Positions 16,784 to 24,864 of a stretch of DNA of 52,064 bases are shown here, piece after piece. Origin of the DNA: a virus. The DNA is taken from IMG/VR virus record IMGVR_UViG_3300047409_000754, positions 1-52,064 of that record. One strand, 5' to 3'. The stretch's first letter is position 1; every line of letters starts with the position of its first letter. Made by a program: the position numbers and the translations under genes. The notes under the pieces are model-generated. The model saw nothing but the letters and a program-made list of their open reading frames with translations, was not told the DNA's origin and made no database searches.

Positions 16784-17530
16784 TCAGCTCGCCTTCTCGA
16801 TGAGCTTGCCGGCCTCGTCGACGACGTAGAACGTGTTCGGCTTGATGACGTCCTCGCCGACGTAACCGATCGCGACCCGGAAACGGCCGGCGCCGTCAGC
16901 GGCCTTTCGGTCCCACCAGCGGATCGCGACAACGCCGAGATCGCCAGTCTTCGCCGTGCCTCTGTCCCCCGCGGTCGCCGTGCCGCTGTCCCCCGCGGTC
17001 GCCGTGCCTCTGTCCCCCGCGGTCGCCGTGCCTCTGTCCCCCGCGGTCGCCGTGCCTCTGTCCCCCGCGGTCGCCGTGCCTCTGTCCCCCGCGGTCGCCG
17101 TGCCCTTCGTAATGGCCTTCCCGGCCGGCGCGCGCGCCTGCAGATAGGCGACGGCGTCGTCGGGCTTGCCGAAGAAAACGACATCCCCGCGCGGGAACTT
17201 GACCTTGCCCCCGCCGTCCTCGGTGATCTGGACGATCTCAGAGGCGAGTACTTCGACGACCAGCCAGACCGCGTCGGGCCTCCAATCGAGCAGTTGGCCG
17301 TTGCCCTCACCCCAAAGAAGTCCATGCAGACCGCGTCCGCACGTCGGCGACGGCTTGAAGTCGTCGCATGAGACGGGGCCCGCCTTCGGCCAAACGAAAT
17401 CGCCGCCAGCATGGCCCTGCATGCAGCACCGACCGTCGGGCCGGCACGAGCGCAGGACGAGCACCTTATCGGGCGCGCCGCCGATAGTCTTCGTCGGCTT
17501 ACGGCGGGGCTTCTTCGCGGCGGGGCTCAA
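16784..17530 (-). CDS. DUF7666-like protein with GTATAGD tandem repeats
   Basis: The N-terminal half has [10 protein letters not shown] and [20 protein letters not shown] motifs typical of this phage family. The middle has six perfect octapeptides (GTATAGD followed by R or S) plus a degenerate seventh, and the end has a short beta domain. The repeat resembles the Thr/Ala/Gly/Asp rungs of beta-helical proteins such as ice-nucleation repeats. It is coupled to the 99-residue gene by ATGA. Function is unknown. Confidence 0.75.
   Translation of the reverse strand: MSPAAKKPRRKPTKTIGGAPDKVLVLRSCRPDGRCCMQGHAGGDFVWPKAGPVSCDDFKPSPTCGRGLHGLLWGEGNGQLLDWRPDAVWLVVEVLASEIVQITEDGGGKVKFPRGDVVFFGKPDDAVAYLQARAPAGKAITKGTATAGDRGTATAGDRGTATAGDRGTATAGDRGTATAGDSGTATAGDRGTAKTGDLGVVAIRWWDRKAADGAGRFRVAIGYVGEDVIKPNTFYVVDEAGKLIEKAS
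16961..17104 (-). repeat. Six-copy 24-bp coding tandem repeat
   Basis: The plus-strand unit is tctgtcccccgcggtcgccg plus tgcc. Copies start at 16961, 16985, 17009, 17033, 17057 and 17081. They differ only by one base in copy 2 (g for t), which changes Arg to Ser. A diverged partial copy follows on each side. Confidence 0.9.
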
Positions 17531-17826
17531 GAGGCGACCCCCGCCGACTTCGCGATGGCGACCGCCAGGGCCAGCCGGTCGACCCGGCGGGCGCCCCCGG
17601 CGGGCGTGAGGCGGCGCGCCCGGATCTCCCGCCCGGTCTTCGTGATCTGGCGCCAGAGCGCCCAGGCGCCATCGGCGTCGAAGCCGATCTGGACCGCCCG
17701 GCGGACGAAATCCGGAACCTCGTCGGCGAGGGCCAGTTGGCCGTTTTCGGAAGGTGCGCTAGTTCCGCACGCTTCATCACCCATGGCACAGATCGGCTTG
17801 ATATGGGACGTCCGCACGCGTCGCAT
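17527..17826 (-). CDS. Hypothetical 99-residue protein
   Basis: ATG 17826 has an AGGAG eight bases upstream, which decides the start. The protein contains residues FDADGAWALWRQITKTGREI and a basic centre. It is the first gene of the operon that follows the strong promoter at 17953-17980. Confidence 0.68.
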   Translation of the reverse strand: MRRVRTSHIKPICAMGDEACGTSAPSENGQLALADEVPDFVRRAVQIGFDADGAWALWRQITKTGREIRARRLTPAGGARRVDRLALAVAIAKSAGVAS

Positions 17827-17885
17827 AGAGGCTCCTACATTCCGCAAACCACCAAGGACACGCCGATCTGCAACTCGCCCAGAGC

Positions 17886-17946
17886 GCCAGCCATGAACGC
17901 GGGGAGAACGGCGTGTGCTTCGTGGTTCGTGGATTTCATGGCTGGC
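17886..17946. promoter_or_regulatory. 12-bp inverted repeat, likely operator or leader stem
   Basis: GCCAGCCATGAA (17886-17897) is repeated exactly inverted as TTCATGGCTGGC (17935-17946), separated by 37 bp. The right arm falls at the expected start site of the promoter at 17953-17980, so it could be a paired operator or an RNA stem in the leader. Confidence 0.65.
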
Positions 17947-17952
17947 ACGGTG

Positions 17953-17980
17953 AGCATAGCCAAAGTCATTTTTCTGTCAA
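17953..17980 (-). promoter_or_regulatory. Sigma-70-type promoter
   Basis: On the minus strand it reads TTGACA (17980-17975), a 16-bp spacer, then TATGCT (17958-17953). This is the best consensus promoter in the window. It drives leftward into the 17826 gene, the repeat protein, DnaA-C-like and nuclease genes. Confidence 0.7.
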
Positions 17981-18054
17981 CGAAATGGATCGCGCCTTAC
18001 ACAACGCCGACATGTAACCGTTGACGTAAGGTGCCGTGACAACGCGCCAATTCG

Positions 18055-18069
18055 CGATTTCAGAAATCG
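18055..18069. repeat. 15-bp palindrome beside the integrase stop
   Basis: CGATTTC-A-GAAATCG abuts the integrase stop codon. It lacks a T tract, so it is not an obvious terminator. It could be part of an attachment site or a protein-binding site. Confidence 0.5.
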
Positions 18070-19113
18070 TCATTTGCTCTTGCTTTTCTCGTTTCCGTGG
18101 CTAGCCGGCGGCGCTGGCTCGATCCTTCTGGGCCCCCGGCGTTGCTGGTCGCGCAGGATCCCGGCCTCGAAAACCTCGCGCGCGGCGGTGAGATCGTCGG
18201 ACGCCGTCTGGACGTAATCGCGGGTCTGATCGAGGCTCGCGTGCCGCAGCACCTCGCTCACGATCTCGATGCGTACGCCGCGCCTGGTGGCGTTGCTGGC
18301 GTAGGCATGTCGGCAGTCGTGAAGGTGCACGCGCCCGTCGGCGGGCGCAGCCTGGATGCCGGCGGCGTCGGCCGCCTCGCGGAACCAGCGCGAGATCGCG
18401 CGCAGCGAGTAGGGGCCGCCGGTGACGACGTTCGTCAACACGTAGGGGCTCCGCAGGTGCCGCGGGATCGCATCGATCGCCTCGAGCAGGCGCTGCGTCG
18501 CCGGCACGGGCCCGCCTCGGCCCCCCTTGCACGCCCAGCCGGGCAGAACGATGACGCCAGCGTCCCGGTCGATCCAGTCCCAGGACAGGTATCGGATCTC
18601 GCCGCGTCTCATCCCGGCATCGGTGGCGCACAGAACAATCACGCGCTGGCGCGCGCCGGTCTCGTCCAGCAGCGCGGCAATGTCGTGCTCGCGCGGCGCG
18701 GTCTCCCGATGCGACTTGGCCTTGACCCTCTTGGCGGCGGCGAGGGGATTGTGCGGGATCCTGCCCTGCGCGGCGCCCCAGTTCAGCATGACCTTCAGGT
18801 ACGTCAGCTCGCAGTTGATGGTCGCCGCGCAGCGGACGCGACCCGGCTTGCCGGTCGGGATCTCCTGGAGCTCGCGCTCGGCCCTGTAGTCGGTCCAATC
18901 AAGTACGCGGAGCGACATCACCTCGCGATCGGCGAGCGCCTTGACGACGTCGCGCAGCCGTACCTCGATCGCAGGCCACGACTTGCGCGAACGGTTCCCG
19001 GCTTCGTACTTGGCAAAGAGCTGCGCGACCGTGATCGACGGCGCACCCGCGCCGGCGGAGGCTCTCCGCTGGAGGATCTCCAGCGCGCGCGCAAGCAGCT
19101 CGTCGTCTGTCAT
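18070..19113 (-). CDS. int: Tyrosine integrase
   Basis: The 347-residue reading from ATG 19113 has the full tyrosine-recombinase set: the first Arg in GMRRGEI, HLHDCRH (H-x-x-R), LRHAS, and the nucleophile Tyr in TRDYVQ. The N-terminus has a core-binding helical domain (VAQLFAKYEAGNR...). A TTG start at 19155 would add 14 low-complexity residues. It would catalyse site-specific integration, so the phage has or had a lysogenic option. No attP was proved; candidates are the palindrome at 18055 and the AT-rich gap upstream. Confidence 0.9.
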   Translation of the reverse strand: MTDDELLARALEILQRRASAGAGAPSITVAQLFAKYEAGNRSRKSWPAIEVRLRDVVKALADREVMSLRVLDWTDYRAERELQEIPTGKPGRVRCAATINCELTYLKVMLNWGAAQGRIPHNPLAAAKRVKAKSHRETAPREHDIAALLDETGARQRVIVLCATDAGMRRGEIRYLSWDWIDRDAGVIVLPGWACKGGRGGPVPATQRLLEAIDAIPRHLRSPYVLTNVVTGGPYSLRAISRWFREAADAAGIQAAPADGRVHLHDCRHAYASNATRRGVRIEIVSEVLRHASLDQTRDYVQTASDDLTAAREVFEAGILRDQQRRGPRRIEPAPPASHGNEKSKSK

Positions 19114-19376
19114 TGAAGCAGCGCCCCCTGCGCCTGCTGCTGAAACCACCTCCAAAGCAAGGCGGGCATCGTCGCGCCAGATTTCTGACGCGTCGATGTG
19201 GACTAAGTGAGGAACTGTAATGAAATCAATATATTAATTGCGGTCTGCCTCATCGGTTGTTTCGAACCCCACGACGAAATCGCGGCGACCGTCGATCGTT
19301 GACACCGTTTCACCACTGAAACTTTATGGCTTCGCTGCGGCGCGTCCGAATCGACGCGGACGATTGCCTGGAAAGA
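19114..19376. promoter_or_regulatory. AT-rich gap upstream of integrase
   Basis: No convincing gene is present. The region includes an AT-rich island near 19220-19240 (caatatattaattg), and a plus-strand TTGACA at 19299-19304 with CTTTAT or TTTATG 17-18 bp downstream. An inverted repeat GTTTCA-CCAC-TGAAAC (19307-19322) lies inside that spacer. It may hold the int promoter, an antisense promoter or attP. Confidence 0.45.
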
Positions 19377-19601
19377 TCAGCCCTCGTCGTCGTTCACCGT
19401 TGGAGGTGTTCCGATCATCACGGGACTGTCCGTGTGAATGTCCCGCCAGAGCACGCCGTCGCTGTCCACGCCGAGGGTGAGCAGCATGATCCTCTTGCCG
19501 TACTCGGCGTTCGCGACGTTCACGCGGTCGTCGGGCGCGCTCGCGGCGGCAACGGACTGCCAGACCGGCTTCGTCTTGCGGGATCGTTTCGGCGTCTTCA
19601 T
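19377..19601 (-). CDS. Hypothetical 74-residue protein
   Basis: ATG 19601 overlaps the DUF5131 stop by ATGA. The N-terminus is basic, followed by a short beta-rich core (KRIMLLTLGVDSDGVLWRD). Function is unknown. Confidence 0.65.
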   Translation of the reverse strand: MKTPKRSRKTKPVWQSVAAASAPDDRVNVANAEYGKRIMLLTLGVDSDGVLWRDIHTDSPVMIGTPPTVNDDEG

Positions 19602-20371
19602 CGCGCCCCCGCAAATGGGAATTGCTTGAGAGACCACATCCAATCGGAGAGCCGCCCGCGCTTCCCCGGCATGCGCCCGCTGTCCTGCTTCACGAAGATC
19701 GGGATCCCTTGGTCGTGCAGGCGGTCCGCAAAGTCGACCGCGGAGTCGATGTCGAGCTCCCGGCGTTGGTCGTCGGGCCCGCTCTCTCCGCCGATGATCG
19801 CCCAATGAAGCAAGCGATCGCGTTCGACCGGCGGGCGCATCGGGCCCGGCATCATCGGTTCGACCGAGATGAACCGGACCATCGCGGGAACTTCACGCAG
19901 GAAACTCCATCGTTTGTCGAGGAGTTCCTGATTCTCGGTCGTGGTTCCCGCCCAGACGTTCGTGGGAAAGCCCCAGAGCCAGCTCTTCGGGACCGCGCCC
20001 ATGATGTTCTGGGGACGCTTCGTCAGCAGCAGCCAGTCAAGGTTCGGCGTCGCCTTGATCAGCGGCCAGAGACGATCCCGCTGCTCGGCGATCGTCGGAT
20101 GATCCTCGAACACATCAGCCATCGACGAGCAGAACACCCGGTGACGCTTTCCGATATCGCGGGCCATGCGATCCCACAGGATCGGCTCCTTCCAGTACTT
20201 GTCCGACAGGATCCGGCGCGCCGTCGTCTTAGGAGGCCCCCACACCGTGAGACCGACGCGCTTGGAAAAGGTCTCGGCATAGCAGTGGTCGCACGCCGCC
20301 GAGACCTTTTGGCAGCCCCACGCGACGTTGAACGTGTGGTGCGTCCAACCGATTTTGCTGTTCTCGCCCAT
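19598..20371 (-). CDS. Gp37/Gp68-family (DUF5131) radical-SAM-like protein
   Basis: This 257-residue protein carries the hallmark IGWTHHTFNVAWGCQKVSAACDHCYAE, with Cys spacing C-x6-C-x2-C, and later LLTKRPQN, NVWAGTT and GGESGP motifs. This family is widespread in phages and has a radical-SAM-like fold. Its substrate is unknown. It lies between SSB and integrase. Confidence 0.88.
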   Translation of the reverse strand: MGENSKIGWTHHTFNVAWGCQKVSAACDHCYAETFSKRVGLTVWGPPKTTARRILSDKYWKEPILWDRMARDIGKRHRVFCSSMADVFEDHPTIAEQRDRLWPLIKATPNLDWLLLTKRPQNIMGAVPKSWLWGFPTNVWAGTTTENQELLDKRWSFLREVPAMVRFISVEPMMPGPMRPPVERDRLLHWAIIGGESGPDDQRRELDIDSAVDFADRLHDQGIPIFVKQDSGRMPGKRGRLSDWMWSLKQFPFAGAR

Positions 20372-20461
20372 GGAATAGTCCTCGGATCAATCTTCAGGTC
20401 TCGCCCCAGGGCACCCGCGCCACCATTGACGGGGCGCCCCGGGAACGACTCTCAGCAGCGG
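20372..20461. other. Short non-coding gap with a GC palindrome
   Basis: This 90-bp gap between SSB and the DUF5131 gene contains the palindrome CGGGGCGCCCCG and a GAGGAC Shine-Dalgarno-like site before ATG 20371. Nothing else is seen. Confidence 0.5.
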
Positions 20462-20866
20462 TCACCAGTTCGCGGGGTCGTTCTGATCGCCCTCGGGATT
20501 CGCCGGCGGCGTGGACGAGGCGGGCGCGCGCGCGCCGCCGTTCGACGCGCGGCTCGATCCTTCGGTCTTGATCGCGCGGACCGTCAGGCACGGCACCCAC
20601 TTCTCGCGCCCGTCGACCATGACCGGACTTCGATCCTTCGCGGTCACCTTCTCCATCTCGACGGCGCCCGTCACCTCGATGAGGGCACCGGGCTGCAGCG
20701 TCCCGATCTCCTCCACCATCTCCTTGAAGCCGCGGAGGTCGATCTTCTTTCCGTGGCCGTCGGCGAACACGTCGAGCGTCAGGAACGCGACCTTGCCCGA
20801 CTGGACCACGAAGCGGCGGACGACCGAGCCGCAGATCCGGAAGCCGGCACCCTGCGTGAAGCTCAC
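20462..20866 (-). CDS. ssb: Single-stranded DNA-binding-like protein
   Basis: This 134-residue protein has an OB-fold-like domain (residues 5-95: GSVVRRFVVQSGKVAFLTLDVF..., then QPGALIEVTGAVEMEK) and a flexible tail ending in the acidic DQNDPANW, like the SSB protein-interaction tip. ATG 20866 overlaps the exonuclease-fusion stop by ATGA, so the two are probably used together in replication or recombination. Confidence 0.78.
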   Translation of the reverse strand: MSFTQGAGFRICGSVVRRFVVQSGKVAFLTLDVFADGHGKKIDLRGFKEMVEEIGTLQPGALIEVTGAVEMEKVTAKDRSPVMVDGREKWVPCLTVRAIKTEGSSRASNGGARAPASSTPPANPEGDQNDPANW

Positions 20867-22398
20867 GAGAGACCTTCCATTTCCTCGAACGAGATGAGGC
20901 CGAGGGTCGCGCCCGGATACACGCGCCGCGCCAGCTTCGCCCCGGAGGACTTGACCAGCATGTCCTCTGGGTTCTTCCTCCAGCCAGTTCCGTCCTTCTT
21001 CAGAAGGCCGGCGAGCTCAGCCTGTTCGATGGTGAACGTGACCCTGGTCGAGCCTGGATTCCGGCGGTTCTTCGTTTCCCAGGTGGCCTTGGTTGCGCTC
21101 GCCTCGACGGGGTAAAAGTACTGGCAGTTGGGGTCGCGCTCGGCGAGGTGGATGATCAGATAGGCGTAGGGATACGGCTTCCCGTCGATGATGTGGAAGA
21201 CGTCAAGCGCCGCGGCCGACGGAATGCCCATCGACCGGCCGCGGATGATCGTCGCCAGGACCGACTCCCACGTCGGGAACTTCGAATAGATGCGCGAGTT
21301 GAACAGGTGTTTTGCTAGCGTCACGGCGCCGCTCGGGTCGCGCGGCTCCAGCGCGCGCTCGAACTCGACGGGCTGCGCTGGGATGACCGTAAGCTGGGTC
21401 GGGGCGGGCGCCGGGGTCGGTTCGTCCTTCACCTCGACGCGCTCGGCTGTCACCTCGGGGATGGGCGTTGCCGCGGGAGCCGGCGCGGCGGGCGACGGGA
21501 TCGACCCAGGCCCCTTGCTGATCGGGATGTCGTCGCTTTCCATGTCGTCGTTCTCCTCTGCTTTGACGAGCGGTTTCTTCGTGCGGGTCGCGTAGATCTC
21601 GCGGAAGTCGAACGGAACGTTCGTCCGCAGCTCGACGAGCTTGCGCGCGAGGCGCACGTCGGCCTCGGCCAGGTCGATGTTGGTCACGAACTTCGCGACC
21701 TCCTTGCCGCCGCTCTTGGATCCGACGTTCAGCGGGTCGGCGCTGATCTGGACGTAGAGCGCGTTCAGGTTTCCGAATCTCGTCAGCACGTCCGTTGCCG
21801 TCTTCGGGCCAACGTCGGGCGCCCCCTTGATCTCGTCGCTGGTGTCGCCGACGAGCGCAAGCCAGTCGCCGAGTTGCGCCGGCCGCACCCCGAACTTAGC
21901 CACCATCGCGGCTTCGTCCCACGTCGACCAGTCGTGCGTCCGAAGCTGCGTCACGCCGGGCCGAAGGAGCTGCATCAGGTCCTTGTCCGCCGAGCAAATC
22001 AGAACCTCGTGGCCAAGCGAGAGCGCCGTCTCGCATGCCGTGGCGATGACGTCGTCGGCTTCGTATCCATCGGCGCCCCAGATCAGGAACCCGTCGTAGC
22101 GCAGGCGCTCCTTGACCCGGTCAAGCGTCGCGTAGAAGTCGTTCCCGAGCTTCTCGCGCTTCGCCTTGTACGTCGGCGCCATCTCCTTGCGCCACGATTT
22201 GCGCGAGTCCATGCAGACCGCCACGAGCGATCCCTGGCTCGTGTTCGCGCAGCGCCACACAGCTTCGACGGTGGCCTGGTAAGCGACGCTGAGCGGTCCG
22301 TTCTCGTTCGCGCGCCATGCCGGGTGGAACAGCGACGAAAGGTCAATCAGGACGACCCGACGCACCTCGGACGGCACGGCCTGAGGCGCGGCAGTCAT
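20863..22398 (-). CDS. 5'-3' exonuclease fused to RecT-like annealing domain
   Basis: Residues 1-275 are a FEN/PolI-type 5'-3' exonuclease: D19 (VVLIDLSSLFHP), D64, E113/D115/D116 (EADDV), D138/D140 (SADKD), D185/D188 and the helix-hairpin region KGAPDVGPKTATDVL. A Pro/Ala-rich acidic linker (276-345) leads to residues 346-511, which resemble phage RecT-family annealing proteins (VLATIIRGRSMGI, FHIIDGKPYPYAYLI, ATWETKNRRNPGSTRVTFT, GWRKNPEDMLV). One polypeptide would resect DNA and anneal the strand, next to SSB. The exonuclease half is secure; the RecT-like half is likely. Confidence 0.85.
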   Translation of the reverse strand: MTAAPQAVPSEVRRVVLIDLSSLFHPAWRANENGPLSVAYQATVEAVWRCANTSQGSLVAVCMDSRKSWRKEMAPTYKAKREKLGNDFYATLDRVKERLRYDGFLIWGADGYEADDVIATACETALSLGHEVLICSADKDLMQLLRPGVTQLRTHDWSTWDEAAMVAKFGVRPAQLGDWLALVGDTSDEIKGAPDVGPKTATDVLTRFGNLNALYVQISADPLNVGSKSGGKEVAKFVTNIDLAEADVRLARKLVELRTNVPFDFREIYATRTKKPLVKAEENDDMESDDIPISKGPGSIPSPAAPAPAATPIPEVTAERVEVKDEPTPAPAPTQLTVIPAQPVEFERALEPRDPSGAVTLAKHLFNSRIYSKFPTWESVLATIIRGRSMGIPSAAALDVFHIIDGKPYPYAYLIIHLAERDPNCQYFYPVEASATKATWETKNRRNPGSTRVTFTIEQAELAGLLKKDGTGWRKNPEDMLVKSSGAKLARRVYPGATLGLISFEEMEGLS

Positions 22399-22721
22399 CT
22401 ACCCGCTCCAGCCGGGCAGCTAGGATCCGAGCCGTGGCAGATCGCGCATTCTTTGCGCGGCGGCCGAGTAGGCTCACGGCGCTGATACCGAAGCGGGTCC
22501 TGATAGTAGAACCTCTCCCAAGTCCTATCGAACGGATCAAATACGGGCGATGACGTCCTCGGCGGCACGCACGGCATCTCCATCAATCGAGCGATATCCG
22601 GAGACGGAACGACAGGCGCGGGCCTGAACGGTTTGCTGAGCAATGACCGCAACAGATCGGCGCCGTCGATGGACGGAGCATCGCTCACGTTCCCCTCTCG
22701 TTTAGGAGATTCCGCAGCCAT
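22395..22721 (-). CDS. Hypothetical 108-residue protein with a Cys/His site
   Basis: A Pro-rich, probably disordered body ends in ECAICHGSDPSC, a possible zinc site. It overlaps the exonuclease-fusion start by ATGA. Function is unknown. Confidence 0.65.
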   Translation of the reverse strand: MAAESPKREGNVSDAPSIDGADLLRSLLSKPFRPAPVVPSPDIARLMEMPCVPPRTSSPVFDPFDRTWERFYYQDPLRYQRREPTRPPRKECAICHGSDPSCPAGAGR

Positions 22722-22725
22722 GATC

Positions 22726-23148
22726 CTAAGACTCCTTTCCCGTGCGCGTCGCGGCCGAACCCGCGCCGAAGATCAGGTCCAGAAGAGAATCGAGCGAGGC
22801 GCGCGGCGCCGTCTTCGAAGCCGAGCTGTGCTCCAGTCGGCGGCGCACGATGCAGGCCGTGCAATCGCAGTCGTCGACCGCGATCTTGGCGGCCGGCGCC
22901 GCTGCTTCCTTCGGCACGGGCAAGCCGAACTTCTCCGCCTCGGAGCGGACCTTGGCGGTCGTCGTCTCGACGAACTTGTCGATCGCGTCGTACTCGGGCA
23001 CAAGCCCTGCCGGGACATCCGTCCCGGCCGCGCGCATCTCGTTCCGAAACGCGACCACCATCTGGCCCTTGCGGTACATGTCCGCGATCATCGGCGTGAT
23101 CTCCAGCAGCGCACGGATCGCAAACTTCGTGTCGTTCCCAAGTTTCAT
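22726..23148 (-). CDS. Hypothetical 140-residue helical protein
   Basis: It is mostly helical with a CDCTACIVRRRL cluster near residue 93 and a polar tail. It is coupled to the 83-residue gene by ATGA. Function is unknown. Confidence 0.65.
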   Translation of the reverse strand: MKLGNDTKFAIRALLEITPMIADMYRKGQMVVAFRNEMRAAGTDVPAGLVPEYDAIDKFVETTTAKVRSEAEKFGLPVPKEAAAPAAKIAVDDCDCTACIVRRRLEHSSASKTAPRASLDSLLDLIFGAGSAATRTGKES

Positions 23149-23396
23149 GTCGTCTCCCTTTCGTCCTCATCCCTCGGTTCCAACGCCGCCTGGACCGCCC
23201 AGGCCTGCGCAGTGAGTCGGCTCCTCGGCGTCGAGACGACCGCCTGGATCTCGTAGTTGCCCATCAGGCCCGCGACGATGTTCCGCGCGCGCTCCATCGC
23301 CTGGCCGGTGGTCATGGCGACGCCGTCGCGCTCGCGCAGGACCAGAATCCCGTCGGTGATGTCGGCGACCAGGTCTTCGAGCAGGGCGGCGGTCAT
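23145..23396 (-). CDS. Hypothetical 83-residue protein
   Basis: A small helical protein with an acidic C-terminus (EPRDEDERETT). It is coupled to both neighbours. Function is unknown. Confidence 0.65.
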   Translation of the reverse strand: MTAALLEDLVADITDGILVLRERDGVAMTTGQAMERARNIVAGLMGNYEIQAVVSTPRSRLTAQAWAVQAALEPRDEDERETT

Positions 23397-23599
23397 GCTT
23401 CCCTCGGCTGCATCGCGGCGCGCATCGACGCCCGGTTCACGAACACGAAGTAACCGACGCGCACGCCGCGGACGCGCTTCGTCTTGATCCAGCCGGCGAT
23501 CGTCGTGCGCGGCTGGCCGAACGCTTTGGCGGCGACGCCGATCGGGATGAACCCGGTCCGACGGAGGCGAGCCACGATCTGCGGGTTCGGGCGGCCCAT
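23393..23599 (-). CDS. Excisionase/MerR-like helix-turn-helix protein
   Basis: The 68-residue reading from ATG 23599 has a winged HTH: FIPIGVAAKAFGQPRTTIAGWIKTKRVRGVRVGYFVFVNRASM. This is typical of excisionase or AlpA-type regulators. With an integrase in the same operon an excision role is attractive but unproved. Confidence 0.7.
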   Translation of the reverse strand: MGRPNPQIVARLRRTGFIPIGVAAKAFGQPRTTIAGWIKTKRVRGVRVGYFVFVNRASMRAAMQPREA

Positions 23600-23712
23600 C
23601 AGCCCACCCACCCCAAGCAGCGGACGATCGTCATCGCGACGCCGTAGCCCGCGAGCGCCCCCAGCGTGGCCCAGAGGAAGAGCGCGCCCGTGAACCTCAC
23701 AGCCCGCACCAT
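23599..23712 (-). CDS. 37-residue single-helix membrane protein
   Basis: ATG 23712 lies inside the preceding gene, and the stop shares a base with the next ATG. A hydrophobic helix spans about residues 8-31 (TGALFLWATLGALAGYGVAM). Function is unknown. Confidence 0.5.
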   Translation of the reverse strand: MVRAVRFTGALFLWATLGALAGYGVAMTIVRCLGWVG

Positions 23713-23810
23713 CCGTAGGCCACGATCGCGGCGAGGGCCAGCCACCAGAGCAGCGTCTCGCAGAACGCCTGCCGGATCAGCGCCGGCACGTCGCGCCATC
23801 CGAATCTCAC
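23697..23810 (-). CDS. 37-residue single-helix membrane protein
   Basis: It starts at GTG 23810 and has a hydrophobic helix (about 18-33, ETLLWWLALAAIVAYG). It overlaps the next small membrane gene by 16 bases. A pair of overlapping tiny membrane proteins is common in phage early regions. Confidence 0.5.
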   Translation of the reverse strand: MRFGWRDVPALIRQAFCETLLWWLALAAIVAYGWCGL

Positions 23811-23927
23811 GGTAAAACCGCCAGTGTCGTCAGTTGCGTCATGTCCGTTATCCAATACGCCGAAGCGTGAAAACGTGCGTTTTTGGGCTGTTGATGATTG
23901 TTGATGAACGGCTGTTGTCCGACGGGG
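23811..23927. promoter_or_regulatory. Possible control gap with a dyad and direct repeats
   Basis: AAAACG-TG-CGTTTT lies at 23870-23883. On the minus strand CATCAACA occurs twice in tandem with a two-base gap. A possible 11-codon leader peptide runs from ATG 23842 and its stop overlaps GTG 23810. No clear promoter hexamers were found. Confidence 0.45.
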
Positions 23928-24419
23928 TTATTCCCCGCGCTCGGCCGCTTCGATCTCTTCTTCTTCGCAGCCGGGGCACTTCTCGTTCCTCGGGTGCCGC
24001 ACGGCGTGCGCCTGGCAGATGGCGGTGAGCAGGTCCATCCGGATGCGCGTCCCGACCTCGTACCCTTCGAGGTAGCGGCGGAAGGCGTTGCCGAACCGCT
24101 CCGGGCGGCTGGCGGTCTTCGCGATGCCGTCCTGCACCCCCTCGGAGAGCGGCATCGAGCCGCCCAGTACCTCGGCGCACGCGGCCCAGATGTGCGGCGT
24201 CCGCGGCTGGCAGAGCAGCACGAGCGCGCCGACGGGGCTCACTTCGTCGACGCTCGGATCCTTGCGCCACGGCACGCGCGACTCGCGGCTGACGCAGATG
24301 ACGCCGGGCGCGTCGACGGCGCCGACGGGGATGCCTTCGACGCGCGCCCAGGAGAGCGCGCCGCGCAGCAGGGTAATCGGCGAGGGGCTGGCGAACTGGG
24401 ACGTGACGATGCCGGCCAT
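23928..24419 (-). CDS. Hypothetical 163-residue protein
   Basis: ATG 24419 overlaps the upstream stop by ATGA. The C-terminus has KCPGCEEEEIEAA, a single CxxC, and the middle has a helical segment RFGNAFRRYLEGYEVGTRIRMDLLTAICQAH. Function is unknown. Confidence 0.68.
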   Translation of the reverse strand: MAGIVTSQFASPSPITLLRGALSWARVEGIPVGAVDAPGVICVSRESRVPWRKDPSVDEVSPVGALVLLCQPRTPHIWAACAEVLGGSMPLSEGVQDGIAKTASRPERFGNAFRRYLEGYEVGTRIRMDLLTAICQAHAVRHPRNEKCPGCEEEEIEAAERGE

Positions 24420-24688
24420 CACGACACCTCCAGCAGGGCGAGCATCTGCGCGTCCGTGAGCGTCGTCTCCTGGACGGTCTCGTCCTCGGGCGCGCCGCAG
24501 GTCGGGCAGAGCGGGATCTTCTGGCCGCCGTCCTCGATCACCACCGCGTCGGCGTGCTTGATCACCTCGCCGCAGCCGTGGCAGGCGACCGTCCCGCAGT
24601 AGAAGCACGACCCATCCTCGTCGAGGGGGTCGCGGCAGTCCGGGCAGGCGGGCGCCCAGCCGTCGCACTCGTCACCGGAGAGCGACAT
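24419..24688 (-). CDS. Double zinc-ribbon protein, 89 residues
   Basis: It contains CPDC...CFYC (15-30), CHGC (36-39) and CPTC (61-64), so it probably holds two zinc ions. It is coupled to its neighbours by ATGA. An early adaptor or regulator is possible. Confidence 0.7.
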   Translation of the reverse strand: MSLSGDECDGWAPACPDCRDPLDEDGSCFYCGTVACHGCGEVIKHADAVVIEDGGQKIPLCPTCGAPEDETVQETTLTDAQMLALLEVS

Positions 24689-24858
24689 CAGTGCACCACC
24701 GGCGTGTTGAGCTTGAGGAACAGCTTCGCGGCCGTCGTGACCGCGCAGCAGCGGATGCAGATGTAGTTCCGCGTCGCGCCGTGGAGCCCGAGCCGGCCGC
24801 CGCAGTCGCAGAGGATGCCGGCGACGAATCCCTGTCGGTCTGTTTTCACCTTGGACAT
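24688..24858 (-). CDS. 56-residue zinc-ribbon protein, first leftward early gene
   Basis: It has CDCGG and CIRCC motifs (a four-Cys ribbon). ATG 24858 follows a -10-like TAGATT by only six bases, so the mRNA may be leaderless. It opens the long leftward early operon. Confidence 0.7.
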   Translation of the reverse strand: MSKVKTDRQGFVAGILCDCGGRLGLHGATRNYICIRCCAVTTAAKLFLKLNTPVVH

Positions 24859-24864
24859 GGTTCT

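Noticed and set aside
16961-17104. CRISPR array
   Set aside because: The repeats are contiguous 24-bp coding units with no spacers.
18055-18069. Terminator for integrase
   Set aside because: The palindrome is AT-rich, short and has no T tract.
19622-21115. 497-codon plus-strand open frame
   Set aside because: It covers the opposite strand of DUF5131, SSB and the exonuclease fusion and has shadow-type composition.
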